This document shows positions 29,984-38,295 of a stretch of 40,710 nucleotides of DNA, in pieces. The first letter of the stretch is position 1. Each line of letters opens with the position of its first letter. Source of the DNA: Frigoribacterium sp. (lineage in GTDB: Bacteria > Actinomycetota > Actinomycetes > Actinomycetales > Microbacteriaceae); contig JANYIZ010000053.1 of assembly GCA_025408445.1 (NCBI GenBank), positions 1 through 40,710 of the forward strand. Reading direction: 5' to 3'. The position numbers were made by a program, and so were the translations under genes. The notes beneath the pieces were generated by a model. That model saw only the letters and a list, made by a program, of their open reading frames with translations, did not search any database and was not told where the DNA came from.

Positions 29984-31063
29984 GTGTCCGATAGCAAGAG
30001 CAACTCCACAGCGGTCTCAGCCGACGAATCGAACCTCGACACAAACGGCACTCGAACCGAGCTCATCGGGTCACCGGTGACGGCTTCCACTGACACGCCA
30101 CGACGCCTCATCTCTGCGAGCGACGGGCCGGATATCGCGTTCCGATGGATCGCGCGCGGCAGCGGCACGATTGTGGTTACAGTCATGTCGCTCGTGGGCT
30201 TGTTCCTGCTCTACCAGGGCTTCCAGGCGCTCCAAGTGGCCGGTCCCTCCTTCCTCACCGAGCAGAGGTGGGACCCGAACTCGGGCAAGTTCGGGATTGC
30301 CGCCGTGCTCGCAGGTACATTCTTCATCGCTCTCACCGCCATCTCTTTCGCCCTCCCGCTTTCGCTTGGTACAGCGCTCTACATCAGCGAGTACGCACCA
30401 GCCAAAATCAAGAGCGCCCTCGTGACGGTGGTGGACCTCATGGCCGCTGTTCCCAGCGTGGTCTATGGACTGTGGGGTGTCTTCTTCCTCAGCGGCGCGA
30501 TCCTTCCGGTTTCGCAGTGGATCTCCACCTACCTCGGGTGGATCCCGATCTTTGCAGTCAATGGGTTCGACGTGAGCGATCCGCTCGCAAGCCCAACTGC
30601 ATTCGCGGCATCCACCTTTATTGCAGGCATCGTCGTCGCGCTAATGGTGGCGCCGATCACGAGTTCGATCATGCGCGAGGTGTTCACCCAAGCGCCCATC
30701 GGTGAACGCGAGGGGGCGCTCGCCCTTGGTGCCACCAAGTGGGGCATGATCTCGAGCGTCGTGCTGCCCTTCGGCCGCGGAGGGATCATCGGCGGAACCA
30801 TGCTGGGCCTGGGACGCGCGTTGGGGGAGACGATCGCGGTCTTCCTGATCATCTCGCCGGTGTTCGTCATCCAGCCACACATTCTCGAGAAGGGCGCCAA
30901 CTCGATCTCGGCGCTGATCGCCCTGCGTTACAACGAGGCCTCCAAGTTCGAGATCTCGGCGTTGATGGCGGCCGGGCTCTCCCTGTTCGTGATAACGCTG
31001 ATCGTCAACTTCATCGCCTCAACAATCATCGGTCGAAGCCGATCCGGAAACGAGACCAACTGA
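29984..31063 (+). CDS. pstC: Phosphate ABC transporter permease PstC-like
   Basis: 359 residues. A ~60-residue N-terminal cytoplasmic tail rich in Ser/Thr/Asp precedes six transmembrane helices. The permease EAA loop is seen in EREGALALGATKWGMISSVVLPFGRGG, with the PstC-type GLGRALGETIAV after it. GTG at 29984 is chosen because GAGGCGGG lies 5 nt upstream and the pst leader ends before it; a GTG at 29945 lies inside the leader terminator. The stop overlaps the pstA ATG by 1 base. PstC pairs with PstA to form the phosphate channel. Transport of phosphate is inferred from family. Confidence 0.9.
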   Translation: MSDSKSNSTAVSADESNLDTNGTRTELIGSPVTASTDTPRRLISASDGPDIAFRWIARGSGTIVVTVMSLVGLFLLYQGFQALQVAGPSFLTEQRWDPNSGKFGIAAVLAGTFFIALTAISFALPLSLGTALYISEYAPAKIKSALVTVVDLMAAVPSVVYGLWGVFFLSGAILPVSQWISTYLGWIPIFAVNGFDVSDPLASPTAFAASTFIAGIVVALMVAPITSSIMREVFTQAPIGEREGALALGATKWGMISSVVLPFGRGGIIGGTMLGLGRALGETIAVFLIISPVFVIQPHILEKGANSISALIALRYNEASKFEISALMAAGLSLFVITLIVNFIASTIIGRSRSGNETN

Positions 31064-32562
31064 TGACTACCGTGCTCGACAGGCTGTCGACGGCTGCAGC
31101 AGCACCGGCCCCGGAGGAATCGAAAGAGGGTCGGCGCACCTGGATCCCAGTGGGAACGCCACCCCCCGCATCCGAACCACGCCGGTCGACCGCCACCATT
31201 CGAACGGTCGATGTCATCCGCCTCTTTGGCTCGGCATTCGCGTCTATCGGCTTCACCGCGTGGCTGTTTTTTTACGCATTGCCGCTCCAGGGACAAATCG
31301 GCTTCGTTCTCGTGGCGTATGTCATTTTTCTATTGCTCTTCGGCATCCTCACTGCTTTTGATGAGAACAGCCAGACGGTTCGCGACCGCATAGTCGCCGT
31401 TTTCGTCAATTCGCTCGCGTTCCTCTTGTTGCTCGCGCTGTTCTCCGTCGTCGTCTACACCGTCGGTCGAGGGCTTGGACCGCTGGGCCATCTCAACTTC
31501 TTCACTCAGGATATGAGCAATGCCGGGCCGCTTGATCCGCTGACTCGCGGCGGAGTCATCCACGCTGTCCTCGGCACACTGATCATGATCACGATTGCGC
31601 TCGCTATCAGCATTCCTCTCGGGCTGCTCACCGCCATCTTCCTCAGCGAATTTCCCGGGCGCTACGCCCGCTTTGTTCGCACGGTGGTCGAAGCCATGAC
31701 CGCCCTGCCCTCTATCGTCGCCGGCCTGTTCATCTACGCGACGATCATCGTATTCCTGGGCTTCAACCGGTCCGGTTTCGCGGCATCCCTTGCCATCACC
31801 GTGATGATGCTGCCGATCATCATCCGATCGGCGGATGTCGTATTGCGTCTCGTTCCCGGAAATCTCAAGGAAGCAGCGCGCGCGCTGGGCGCTTCCACCT
31901 GGCGCACAGTGTGGACGGTCACCCTGCCCACCACGCGCTCCGGCTTGACCACCGCGATCATCCTCGGCACAGCCCGCGGCATCGGCGAGACCTCGCCCGT
32001 ACTTCTTACTGCGGGGGCCACGACGTTTCTCAACGTCAACCCGTTCAGCGGACCGATGACCTCGCTGCCGTTGACGACGTTCACATTTGTCAAGTCGCCC
32101 GAGAACAACATGATCGCCCGGGGTTTCGGCACCGCCGCTGTGCTCATGGTGCTCGTGCTGCTGCTGTTCGCTTTGGCGCGGGCGATCGGCGGCCGCGGAC
32201 CCGGCGTGCTGAGCACCCGGCAGCGGCGAGCCAGGGCACGGCAGTCCCGGGACGATGGATACCGTTACCGTGCACGTGACCTGGGGGTGCCGGCCTCGGC
32301 AGTGCGTCGTGGCACTCCGCTCTCGTCCAGTCCGGTCGCGACGGTGCCCTCCGATTCCGCGGAGGCCATCACACCGCGGGCCCGGACCGCGCGCAAGTGG
32401 CCGTGGCAGCAAATCGGATGGCGCCGTCTCCCGTCGCCGACCGCCGCCGTGAAGCGGATTCGCGGCGACGCTCAACACCCCACAGGAGGTCCGGCCGAGT
32501 CGGGATCAGCGGCACCGGCACCCGGTGGCTCAGGACCAACCAGAAAGGACCCAGACGCGTGA
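31063..32562 (+). CDS. pstA: Phosphate ABC transporter permease PstA-like with long C-terminal tail
   Basis: 499 residues against ~300 usual for PstA. An N-terminal cytoplasmic region (~45) is followed by two or three extra helices, then the PstA core with NLKEAARALGASTWRTVWTVTLPTTRSG (EAA loop) and GTARGIGETSPVLLTAGAT. The last helix ends near residue 375. It is followed by a ~125-residue Arg/Pro/Ser-rich cytoplasmic tail without recognisable domain. TGATG overlap with pstC; its stop overlaps the next start (GTGA). No ATPase gene (pstB) is next to it or elsewhere in the window, which is atypical of pst operons. Confidence 0.88.
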   Translation: MTTVLDRLSTAAAAPAPEESKEGRRTWIPVGTPPPASEPRRSTATIRTVDVIRLFGSAFASIGFTAWLFFYALPLQGQIGFVLVAYVIFLLLFGILTAFDENSQTVRDRIVAVFVNSLAFLLLLALFSVVVYTVGRGLGPLGHLNFFTQDMSNAGPLDPLTRGGVIHAVLGTLIMITIALAISIPLGLLTAIFLSEFPGRYARFVRTVVEAMTALPSIVAGLFIYATIIVFLGFNRSGFAASLAITVMMLPIIIRSADVVLRLVPGNLKEAARALGASTWRTVWTVTLPTTRSGLTTAIILGTARGIGETSPVLLTAGATTFLNVNPFSGPMTSLPLTTFTFVKSPENNMIARGFGTAAVLMVLVLLLFALARAIGGRGPGVLSTRQRRARARQSRDDGYRYRARDLGVPASAVRRGTPLSSSPVATVPSDSAEAITPRARTARKWPWQQIGWRRLPSPTAAVKRIRGDAQHPTGGPAESGSAAPAPGGSGPTRKDPDA

Positions 32563-34340
32563 GCAATTCGCAGTCCCGTGTCGGCAGGGTGATACGTCGA
32601 GGCTTCCGCGCCATCGTGATCGTCGCGCTCGTGGCCATGATCGGCAGCGCGCCTTCTCTCGTCACTGCCTCAAGCGCGACCGCAGCGATCGGCACGACCT
32701 ACTACCCGGTTGCGGGAGCCGGATCCACGTGGTCGGCCAACGCCCTGCAGCAGTGGATCCGCAACGTATTCGACAACTACCGGTGGAAGGTCACCTTCGA
32801 CGACAGCGGATCGTCGGCTGGTCGGCAGCTCTTCTCGCAGGGCACCGTTGACTTCGGCGTGTCCGAGATCCCCTACCAGCTGGCCGGCAGCGACAGCCCG
32901 GACCCGCGACCGACCCGTCAATTCGCCTACGTACCGATCGTGGCAGGTGGTACTGCGTTCATGTACAACCTCGTGATCGGCGGTCAGCGCGTGACGAACC
33001 TACGATTGTCCGGCGTGGTCCTGGCCAAAATCTTCACGGGCGTTATCACGAAGTGGAACGACCCGGCGATAGCCGCCGACAACCCCAAGCTCGCACTGCC
33101 GGGGGTAGGGATCGTACCCGTGGTGCGATCGGATGGCTCGGGCACGACGGCGCAATTAACCAGCTGGATGCGTGCGACGTATCCAGCCATCTGGAATGCG
33201 TACTGCGCGAAAGCGGGTCGCGCAAACTGCGGGATCACCTCGAACTATCCCATCGTCTCGGGCACGGCCTTCATCGGCCAGCAAGGTTCCAACGGCGTAG
33301 CCGGTTTCGTCGCGCAGTCTAAGTCCGTCGGCTCTATTACCTATGTAGAAGATTCATACGCCCTCAATGCGCGTTTCCCGGTAGCGAAGGTGCTCAACTC
33401 CGCGGGCTACTACACCGAGCCCACCGCATCGAATGTCGCTGTCTCGCTCCTCGCTGCGGTGATCAATAAAGACTCCAATTCGCCCGATTACCTAACAGCC
33501 AACCTGAGTGGTGTCTACGGCAATGCCGACCAGCGGACGTACCCGCTGTCGTCTTATTCCTACATGATCGTGCCGACCGCACTAGAGGGCAGTTTCACCG
33601 AGAATAAGGGCCTCACGTTGGCTGATTTCGCCTCATATTTCCTCTGCGAGGGTCAGCAGCAGGCTGAGGTCCTCGGCTACTCGCCGCTGCCCATCAACCT
33701 CGCCCAAGCGGGTCTGGAGCAGATACAGAAGATTCCCGGCGGCAATCCGAAGAACAAGAACGTCAGCAGTTGCAACAACCCCACCTTCTCGCCCGATGGC
33801 ACCAACAAAGTGGCCAATGATGCTCCGCAGCCTCAAGCCTGCGACAAGCAAGGCTCTGACCAGTGCCTCACCGGCACGGGCGGAGCGGCGGATGTGGTGA
33901 CGGCCGGGTCCAGCGCGACCGGCGGCGCTGGGTCGACCGGAGCGAAGGCAGGAAGTACCGCAAGCGCAACAAGCGCGACCGAAGCGGCCCTCTCCACCGG
34001 AGCGGTCAGCACCAGCGGTGAAGCCGTGGGTTTGTCGAGCGCCAGTGGGGGCACACCGGTGATCGCGGGCGTGCCGTTGAACATCCCCGGTCGAGGGATC
34101 CCTGTGCCCACAGTGCTCCTCATGACGCTGGCGGCCGTCGGCGTCCTCCTTGTGATGTTGCTGCCGCCGATACTGGCCCGTCGGCGGTCTACCGCGGCCC
34201 CTGCCGGGCCGCGCCGCGCGCGACGACTGTCTCGCGTTCGGGTGATATCTGGCGCGGCCAAGGTCAAAAACCCAAACGTTAAGGTTCGTGACTTCTTCAG
34301 GAAACGTGGTCGTGCAGTTCTCCAACGAAAGGACTCATAA
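32559..34340 (+). CDS. PstS-like phosphate-binding protein with C-terminal membrane anchor
   Basis: 593 residues. Signal peptide to about residue 42. A PstS-type periplasmic-binding fold begins at YYPVAGAGSTWSANALQQW, with VTFDDSGSSAGRQLF, VDFGVSEIPY and RSDGSGTTAQLTSW, the loops that bind phosphate oxygens in PstS. Cys pairs (YCAKAGRANCG; QACDKQGSDQC) suggest disulfides. A ~120-residue Gly/Ala/Ser/Thr stalk follows, then one helix (VPTVLLMTLAAVGVLLVMLLPPI) and a ~55-residue basic cytoplasmic tail. Most PstS proteins are lipoproteins; this one is anchored at its C-terminus. No LPxTG. GTG start overlaps the pstA stop, with AAAGGAC upstream. Confidence 0.88.
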   Translation: MSNSQSRVGRVIRRGFRAIVIVALVAMIGSAPSLVTASSATAAIGTTYYPVAGAGSTWSANALQQWIRNVFDNYRWKVTFDDSGSSAGRQLFSQGTVDFGVSEIPYQLAGSDSPDPRPTRQFAYVPIVAGGTAFMYNLVIGGQRVTNLRLSGVVLAKIFTGVITKWNDPAIAADNPKLALPGVGIVPVVRSDGSGTTAQLTSWMRATYPAIWNAYCAKAGRANCGITSNYPIVSGTAFIGQQGSNGVAGFVAQSKSVGSITYVEDSYALNARFPVAKVLNSAGYYTEPTASNVAVSLLAAVINKDSNSPDYLTANLSGVYGNADQRTYPLSSYSYMIVPTALEGSFTENKGLTLADFASYFLCEGQQQAEVLGYSPLPINLAQAGLEQIQKIPGGNPKNKNVSSCNNPTFSPDGTNKVANDAPQPQACDKQGSDQCLTGTGGAADVVTAGSSATGGAGSTGAKAGSTASATSATEAALSTGAVSTSGEAVGLSSASGGTPVIAGVPLNIPGRGIPVPTVLLMTLAAVGVLLVMLLPPILARRRSTAAPAGPRRARRLSRVRVISGAAKVKNPNVKVRDFFRKRGRAVLQRKDS

Positions 34341-34344
34341 CGTC

Positions 34345-37041
34345 ATGACCATGTCGACATCGCCCCCGGCCAAGCGCAAGCAGGGCCTCGGCTTGCGCCT
34401 CTCTCGGGTCTCCGCGATCGTGTGCGTGATGCTCTTGGCGGGACCGCTGTTCTCGCTCGCTTCGCAGCCATTGCCTGCTGCAGCTGCTGCCTCGGCCAGC
34501 CTGGACGTGAAATGGACCGCCGATACCTCGGTAGCCTCCACTTTCCAGCCGGCTCGATCAATGACGAGCCCCCACTACCCCGAGTTCAAAAACCTCGCGA
34601 TCAACGTCTCGCAGACGACCGGGTTGATCGATCAAGCCGTTCGCGTGTCCGTCGTGGGCTTCGCGGGCACTCGGTCATCGCCGGACTTCGGCAACAACGT
34701 CAAGAACTATGTTCAGGCCATGCAGTGCTGGGGTGACCCAGCCGCTGCTGACTTCCGTCAGACATGCCAGTGGGGCGGCAGGTCCGGTTCGGGAAACAAC
34801 GGTCTCGGCAGTTCCGTCTACCCGGACAACGCGTTGCGCGTCGCGCAGATCGACAATAACCCGTACAACCCGACGACATTCGACGTGCCGTTCACGACTT
34901 TCGACGGCACGACGTACACGGGGAAGAATCAATTCGTCACGATCGACGGCAAGAAGGTTGTGAAGAACGCTCTGCTCGACGTTCTCGATCCGACCACCAC
35001 AAACGAAGTAACCAGCGCGCGCATCGCGGCTGACGGGACTGGGGCCTTCGACTTCGAGACGCAGAGTGCCGACCAGGCGCCTCAGCTGGGTTGCGGGCGT
35101 GACGGGCATCTTCGCTGCTGGCTCGTCGTGGTGCCGCGCGGCACCATCTTCGGCGGCGATGGAGCCCAGTGCAGCAGCCTGCTCGATCCGGACGCCGGAT
35201 ATGTTCCCTATGCCAAGGGCCGTCCGAACTCCTACCAGGGAGGCAGTCCGATCAACCCGAAGTGCGACTATTGGGACAACCGGATCGTCGTCCCACTCGA
35301 CTTCGTGAAGACCGGCACCGGTTGCGTCGTCGGCAGTTCTGAGGTCAAGGTCATCGGCTCACAGCTGATGGTCGGGGCGATGAGCTCCTGGCAGCCCGAC
35401 CTGTGCCGCTCGCTCAACACCACCTACAGCTTTTCGACGAACTCCGACGCGGTGGCGCGAGCGCAAATCCTGGACGGATTGGCTCCCGTTGGTTTCAGTG
35501 GACTCCCGCTGAGCGCGGGAGGTCTCGACAACGATCAGGATCGTCAGACACTGGCGAAGACAAAACTTGTCTACGCTCCGGCGGCGATCTCGGGTGTCGT
35601 GATCGCTTTCAATGCCGAGTTCGGAAACGGCAGGCAAGAACACATGGTGTTGTCGCCCCGTTTGATGGCCAAGCTTCTCACCCAGTCCTATCCGTTCACT
35701 GTGCCGACCAGCAGTTCCGATCCGGCCAAGAACATCGCGCATCTGCCCGCGCAGAACCAGAAGACCACGTTTCTATACCTGGACCCCGAGTTCGTGGCAC
35801 TCAACCCGACGAACTACCTCCAGTTCATCCGCACGCCGTCTCTCGTGCTTCCCGGCCCGTCGGGGGCGGACGCTCTTCGTCAGGTGTGGCGATGGATTCA
35901 GGCTGACGCTGATGCGGTCAGCTTCCTCAACGGGGCGCCGGCTCCCGGGGGAATGACGGTCAACCCCTATTACCTCCCCTTGGGCAACGCCGCCGCCAAG
36001 GTGCCGACTTTCGACGAGAACGGCGAGTTCATCGTGGATGCCAACGGCAACCGTGTGATGCGGGATGTCGGTCAGACCAACATCGACGGAACTCCGCAGA
36101 GCCTGTCGACGGCCCCGCTGGACGTGCTCCCGAAAGACGACGAGAGCAAGGTTCCGTTGAAGCTCACCGGGGAGCGTTCGCGCTTCGACTCGCTGCAGTT
36201 CGCGCCCTACACCGACAGTCTGCTCAGCGGAGCCCGACAGGCCTTTCGCGCCAACACCAACTCACGAACCTCATGGGACCCGTCGAAGATCAATTCGGCC
36301 GGTGAGATCGGGGACTGGGTGGGTAGCGGAGCCCAATCGCCGGGGCAGAAGTTCATCGTCACCATCACGGACAGCCCCTCGGCGATTCGCTACGGCCTGA
36401 GCACGGCGACCCTGCAGCTGCCCAACTCAACCGAGAAGGTCGACCCGTCGCCGGATCGATTCGCCGCGTCGTTGACGGCGCTCGCGCCCACTGCGCTCGA
36501 TACGGTGAAGCAGGTCGACCCGAGCAAGGTCACCGGCGACGGATACCCGCTCACGATGGTGACTTACGCGATGGTGAACCTCACAAAGAGCACAGAGAGC
36601 AGCCGGACGAGCGTCGCTTCCATGCTCAGCCAGGTGACGACATCCGGCCAGGTCTCGGGTTCGGCGCTCGGACAGCTTCCCGCGGGATACCTTCCCCTGA
36701 CGAGCACCCTTCTCGGGCAGGCGGAACAGACCATTACTTCGATCAAGAACTACGTCCCCACCGCAAGGACATCATCCTCAAAACCCGCGGAATCAAGCGG
36801 CGGGATTGCGCAGGACACCTACGAAGCCAGTCTCCCGGCGGGCACCGCCGGCACAGCCACGGCAGCTCAAGCGGCAGGCACGCCTTCGGTGACGCCGGGC
36901 GTGGACAAAGCAAACGATTCCCTCACGGCAGCCTCGAGCGTTTCGACGATTCCCAGCAACGCCTTGGCGGTCGCGCTGGTGTTCGGACTGCTCGGACTCC
37001 TGATTGCACCTCTCCTCTTCCGGGGAAGGCGTGCGATCTGA
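34345..37041 (+). CDS. Large secreted, C-terminally anchored protein with divergent substrate-binding features
   Basis: 898 residues. The signal peptide (AIVCVMLLAGPLFSLASQPLPAAAAA) starts after a basic tail. The centre contains strings reminiscent of PstS-type binding folds, such as GVVIAFNAEFGNG and VLSPRLMAKLLTQSYPF. I infer a distant substrate-binding domain of unusual size. Several Cys pairs (QCW..TCQW; GCGRDGHLRCW) suggest disulfides. A Thr/Ser/Ala-rich stretch leads to one terminal helix (ALAVALVFGLLGLLIAPLLF) and a short RGRRAI anchor. ATG 34345 follows the stop of the previous gene by 4 bp with GAAAGGA upstream. No catalytic motif is visible. Function unknown; cotranscription implies work with the transporter. 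Confidence 0.75.
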   Translation: MTMSTSPPAKRKQGLGLRLSRVSAIVCVMLLAGPLFSLASQPLPAAAAASASLDVKWTADTSVASTFQPARSMTSPHYPEFKNLAINVSQTTGLIDQAVRVSVVGFAGTRSSPDFGNNVKNYVQAMQCWGDPAAADFRQTCQWGGRSGSGNNGLGSSVYPDNALRVAQIDNNPYNPTTFDVPFTTFDGTTYTGKNQFVTIDGKKVVKNALLDVLDPTTTNEVTSARIAADGTGAFDFETQSADQAPQLGCGRDGHLRCWLVVVPRGTIFGGDGAQCSSLLDPDAGYVPYAKGRPNSYQGGSPINPKCDYWDNRIVVPLDFVKTGTGCVVGSSEVKVIGSQLMVGAMSSWQPDLCRSLNTTYSFSTNSDAVARAQILDGLAPVGFSGLPLSAGGLDNDQDRQTLAKTKLVYAPAAISGVVIAFNAEFGNGRQEHMVLSPRLMAKLLTQSYPFTVPTSSSDPAKNIAHLPAQNQKTTFLYLDPEFVALNPTNYLQFIRTPSLVLPGPSGADALRQVWRWIQADADAVSFLNGAPAPGGMTVNPYYLPLGNAAAKVPTFDENGEFIVDANGNRVMRDVGQTNIDGTPQSLSTAPLDVLPKDDESKVPLKLTGERSRFDSLQFAPYTDSLLSGARQAFRANTNSRTSWDPSKINSAGEIGDWVGSGAQSPGQKFIVTITDSPSAIRYGLSTATLQLPNSTEKVDPSPDRFAASLTALAPTALDTVKQVDPSKVTGDGYPLTMVTYAMVNLTKSTESSRTSVASMLSQVTTSGQVSGSALGQLPAGYLPLTSTLLGQAEQTITSIKNYVPTARTSSSKPAESSGGIAQDTYEASLPAGTAGTATAAQAAGTPSVTPGVDKANDSLTAASSVSTIPSNALAVALVFGLLGLLIAPLLFRGRRAI

Positions 37042-37053
37042 CACAGATTTCCT

Positions 37054-37104
37054 TCGGGATCTTCACCGCTCCGTCCCGAGAGAAAGTCCAGTTCCGAAAG
37101 CTGG
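37054..37104 (+). ncRNA. Leader hairpins with a CCCGAG..GAAAG motif before the gene at 37162
   Basis: TCGGGA (37054-37059) pairs with TCCCGA (37074-37079). CCCGAGAGAAAGTCC follows, resembling the elements in the pst leader with a 2-nt deletion. A second small hairpin, CCAG/CTGG, lies at 37088-37104. No T run, so control of translation or processing would be more likely than termination. Confidence 0.3.
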
Positions 37105-37161
37105 GGTGGCAATCAGGTCCAATTGGGCCGAATACAGGGGCATCGTAAAAAAGGTTGGAAA

Positions 37162-38247
37162 ATGCACAAGAACACCAAACTGCGCCTCGGCGCGGTTGCT
37201 TCGCTCGCAATTGCGGCGATCGCATTCGGCGCTTTGCCCGCCCAGGCAGACCCGACAACACCGCCCTTCCCGACCCTTGCGGGTGCCGGATCGGACACCA
37301 CGCAGGACGTCGTCGGCGGTTTGACCACCCTCGCCCCGACTGTTGTTGGCTCGTGGAACGCCGTCGGCAGCGCGACCATTCAGACGAAGTCCGGGGGCCC
37401 TGCCTTCCAGCGTCCGAACGGTTCGGGAGACGGCGTCTATGCCCTGAGCATGTCCGCCGGAGCCGGAACCGGACTGTATAACTCTGTCAACATCGCCGGC
37501 CAACTGGACTACGCGCGCAGTTCCTCCGGCCCGTCGTCGTCCTACGTCGGCAGCGACCTCACGTACATCCCGTTCGCGATCGACGCCGTAACATACGCGT
37601 ACAACGGTGCGAGCACGTTCCCGACCGACGTGCCGCTCGGAGACACGACCAACGATGGGACCGTCGCCTTCACGTTGCGCAATGTCTACAACTGCCGAGT
37701 CACGACCTTCCCCGATGCCGCTGGCAACGACGTCACGATCGTTCCGCTGCTTCCGCAGGCGGGATCAGGCACGCGTTCCTACTGGGAGGGCCAGGTCGGT
37801 CTCACCGACTCAGCTCTTCCCACCTGCGTCACGAGCCGCAACAACACGGTGGAAGAGCACGACGGCCGCGCGCTGACTGGCGCCGGTGACATCATGCCCT
37901 ACTCGATTGGGCAGTACATCGCCCAGGGTCGCTACTCGGCAATCACCACCTCCACGGTGGTCGAGCGTCGCGGAAACGCCGTCCTCGGCAAGGTCGGAAC
38001 GAAAAGCCCGTTCTCGCTGACCGGCACGACCCTCACTCTCAACGCGACTTTCCCGATCAAGCGCACCGTCTACAACGTTGTTCAGACCTCGCGTCTTGCT
38101 GAGACGGCGATTGCGAACACCTTCGTGGGCGGCTCCTCGACCGTCTGCGGTACCGCGGGCCAGGCGGTCATCAAGTCGTACGGCTTCGCCGTTGCGAGCA
38201 ACTGTGGTGTCACATCCATCGTCGGTGGCTACCGCACCGCCAAGTAA
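37162..38247 (+). CDS. Secreted PstS-like substrate-binding protein
   Basis: 361 residues. Signal peptide KLRLGAVASLAIAAIAFGALPAQA (cleavage near 30). The mature part opens with TLAGAGSDTTQDVVGGL and has YARSSSGPSSSY, YIPFAIDAVTYAYNG and LLPQAGSGTRSYWEGQVG, matching the oxyanion-binding loops of PstS-type proteins. Unlike the two upstream proteins it has neither lipobox nor transmembrane anchor, so it is probably released or held by partners. AAGG (37150-37153) precedes ATG 37162; a 120-bp gap with hairpins separates it from the previous gene. Third binding-protein-like gene in a row; phosphate or phosphorylated ligands are likely but unproved. Confidence 0.87.
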   Translation: MHKNTKLRLGAVASLAIAAIAFGALPAQADPTTPPFPTLAGAGSDTTQDVVGGLTTLAPTVVGSWNAVGSATIQTKSGGPAFQRPNGSGDGVYALSMSAGAGTGLYNSVNIAGQLDYARSSSGPSSSYVGSDLTYIPFAIDAVTYAYNGASTFPTDVPLGDTTNDGTVAFTLRNVYNCRVTTFPDAAGNDVTIVPLLPQAGSGTRSYWEGQVGLTDSALPTCVTSRNNTVEEHDGRALTGAGDIMPYSIGQYIAQGRYSAITTSTVVERRGNAVLGKVGTKSPFSLTGTTLTLNATFPIKRTVYNVVQTSRLAETAIANTFVGGSSTVCGTAGQAVIKSYGFAVASNCGVTSIVGGYRTAK

Positions 38248-38295
38248 CTCTCCTTCTCAGTCGATTCAACCCCCAATAAAAGAAAAGGAAACAAA

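Noticed and set aside
32559-37041. Sortase-anchored (LPxTG) proteins
   Set aside because: Both proteins end in a helix and basic residues, but no LPxTG-type motif precedes the helix; simple transmembrane anchoring is the better reading.
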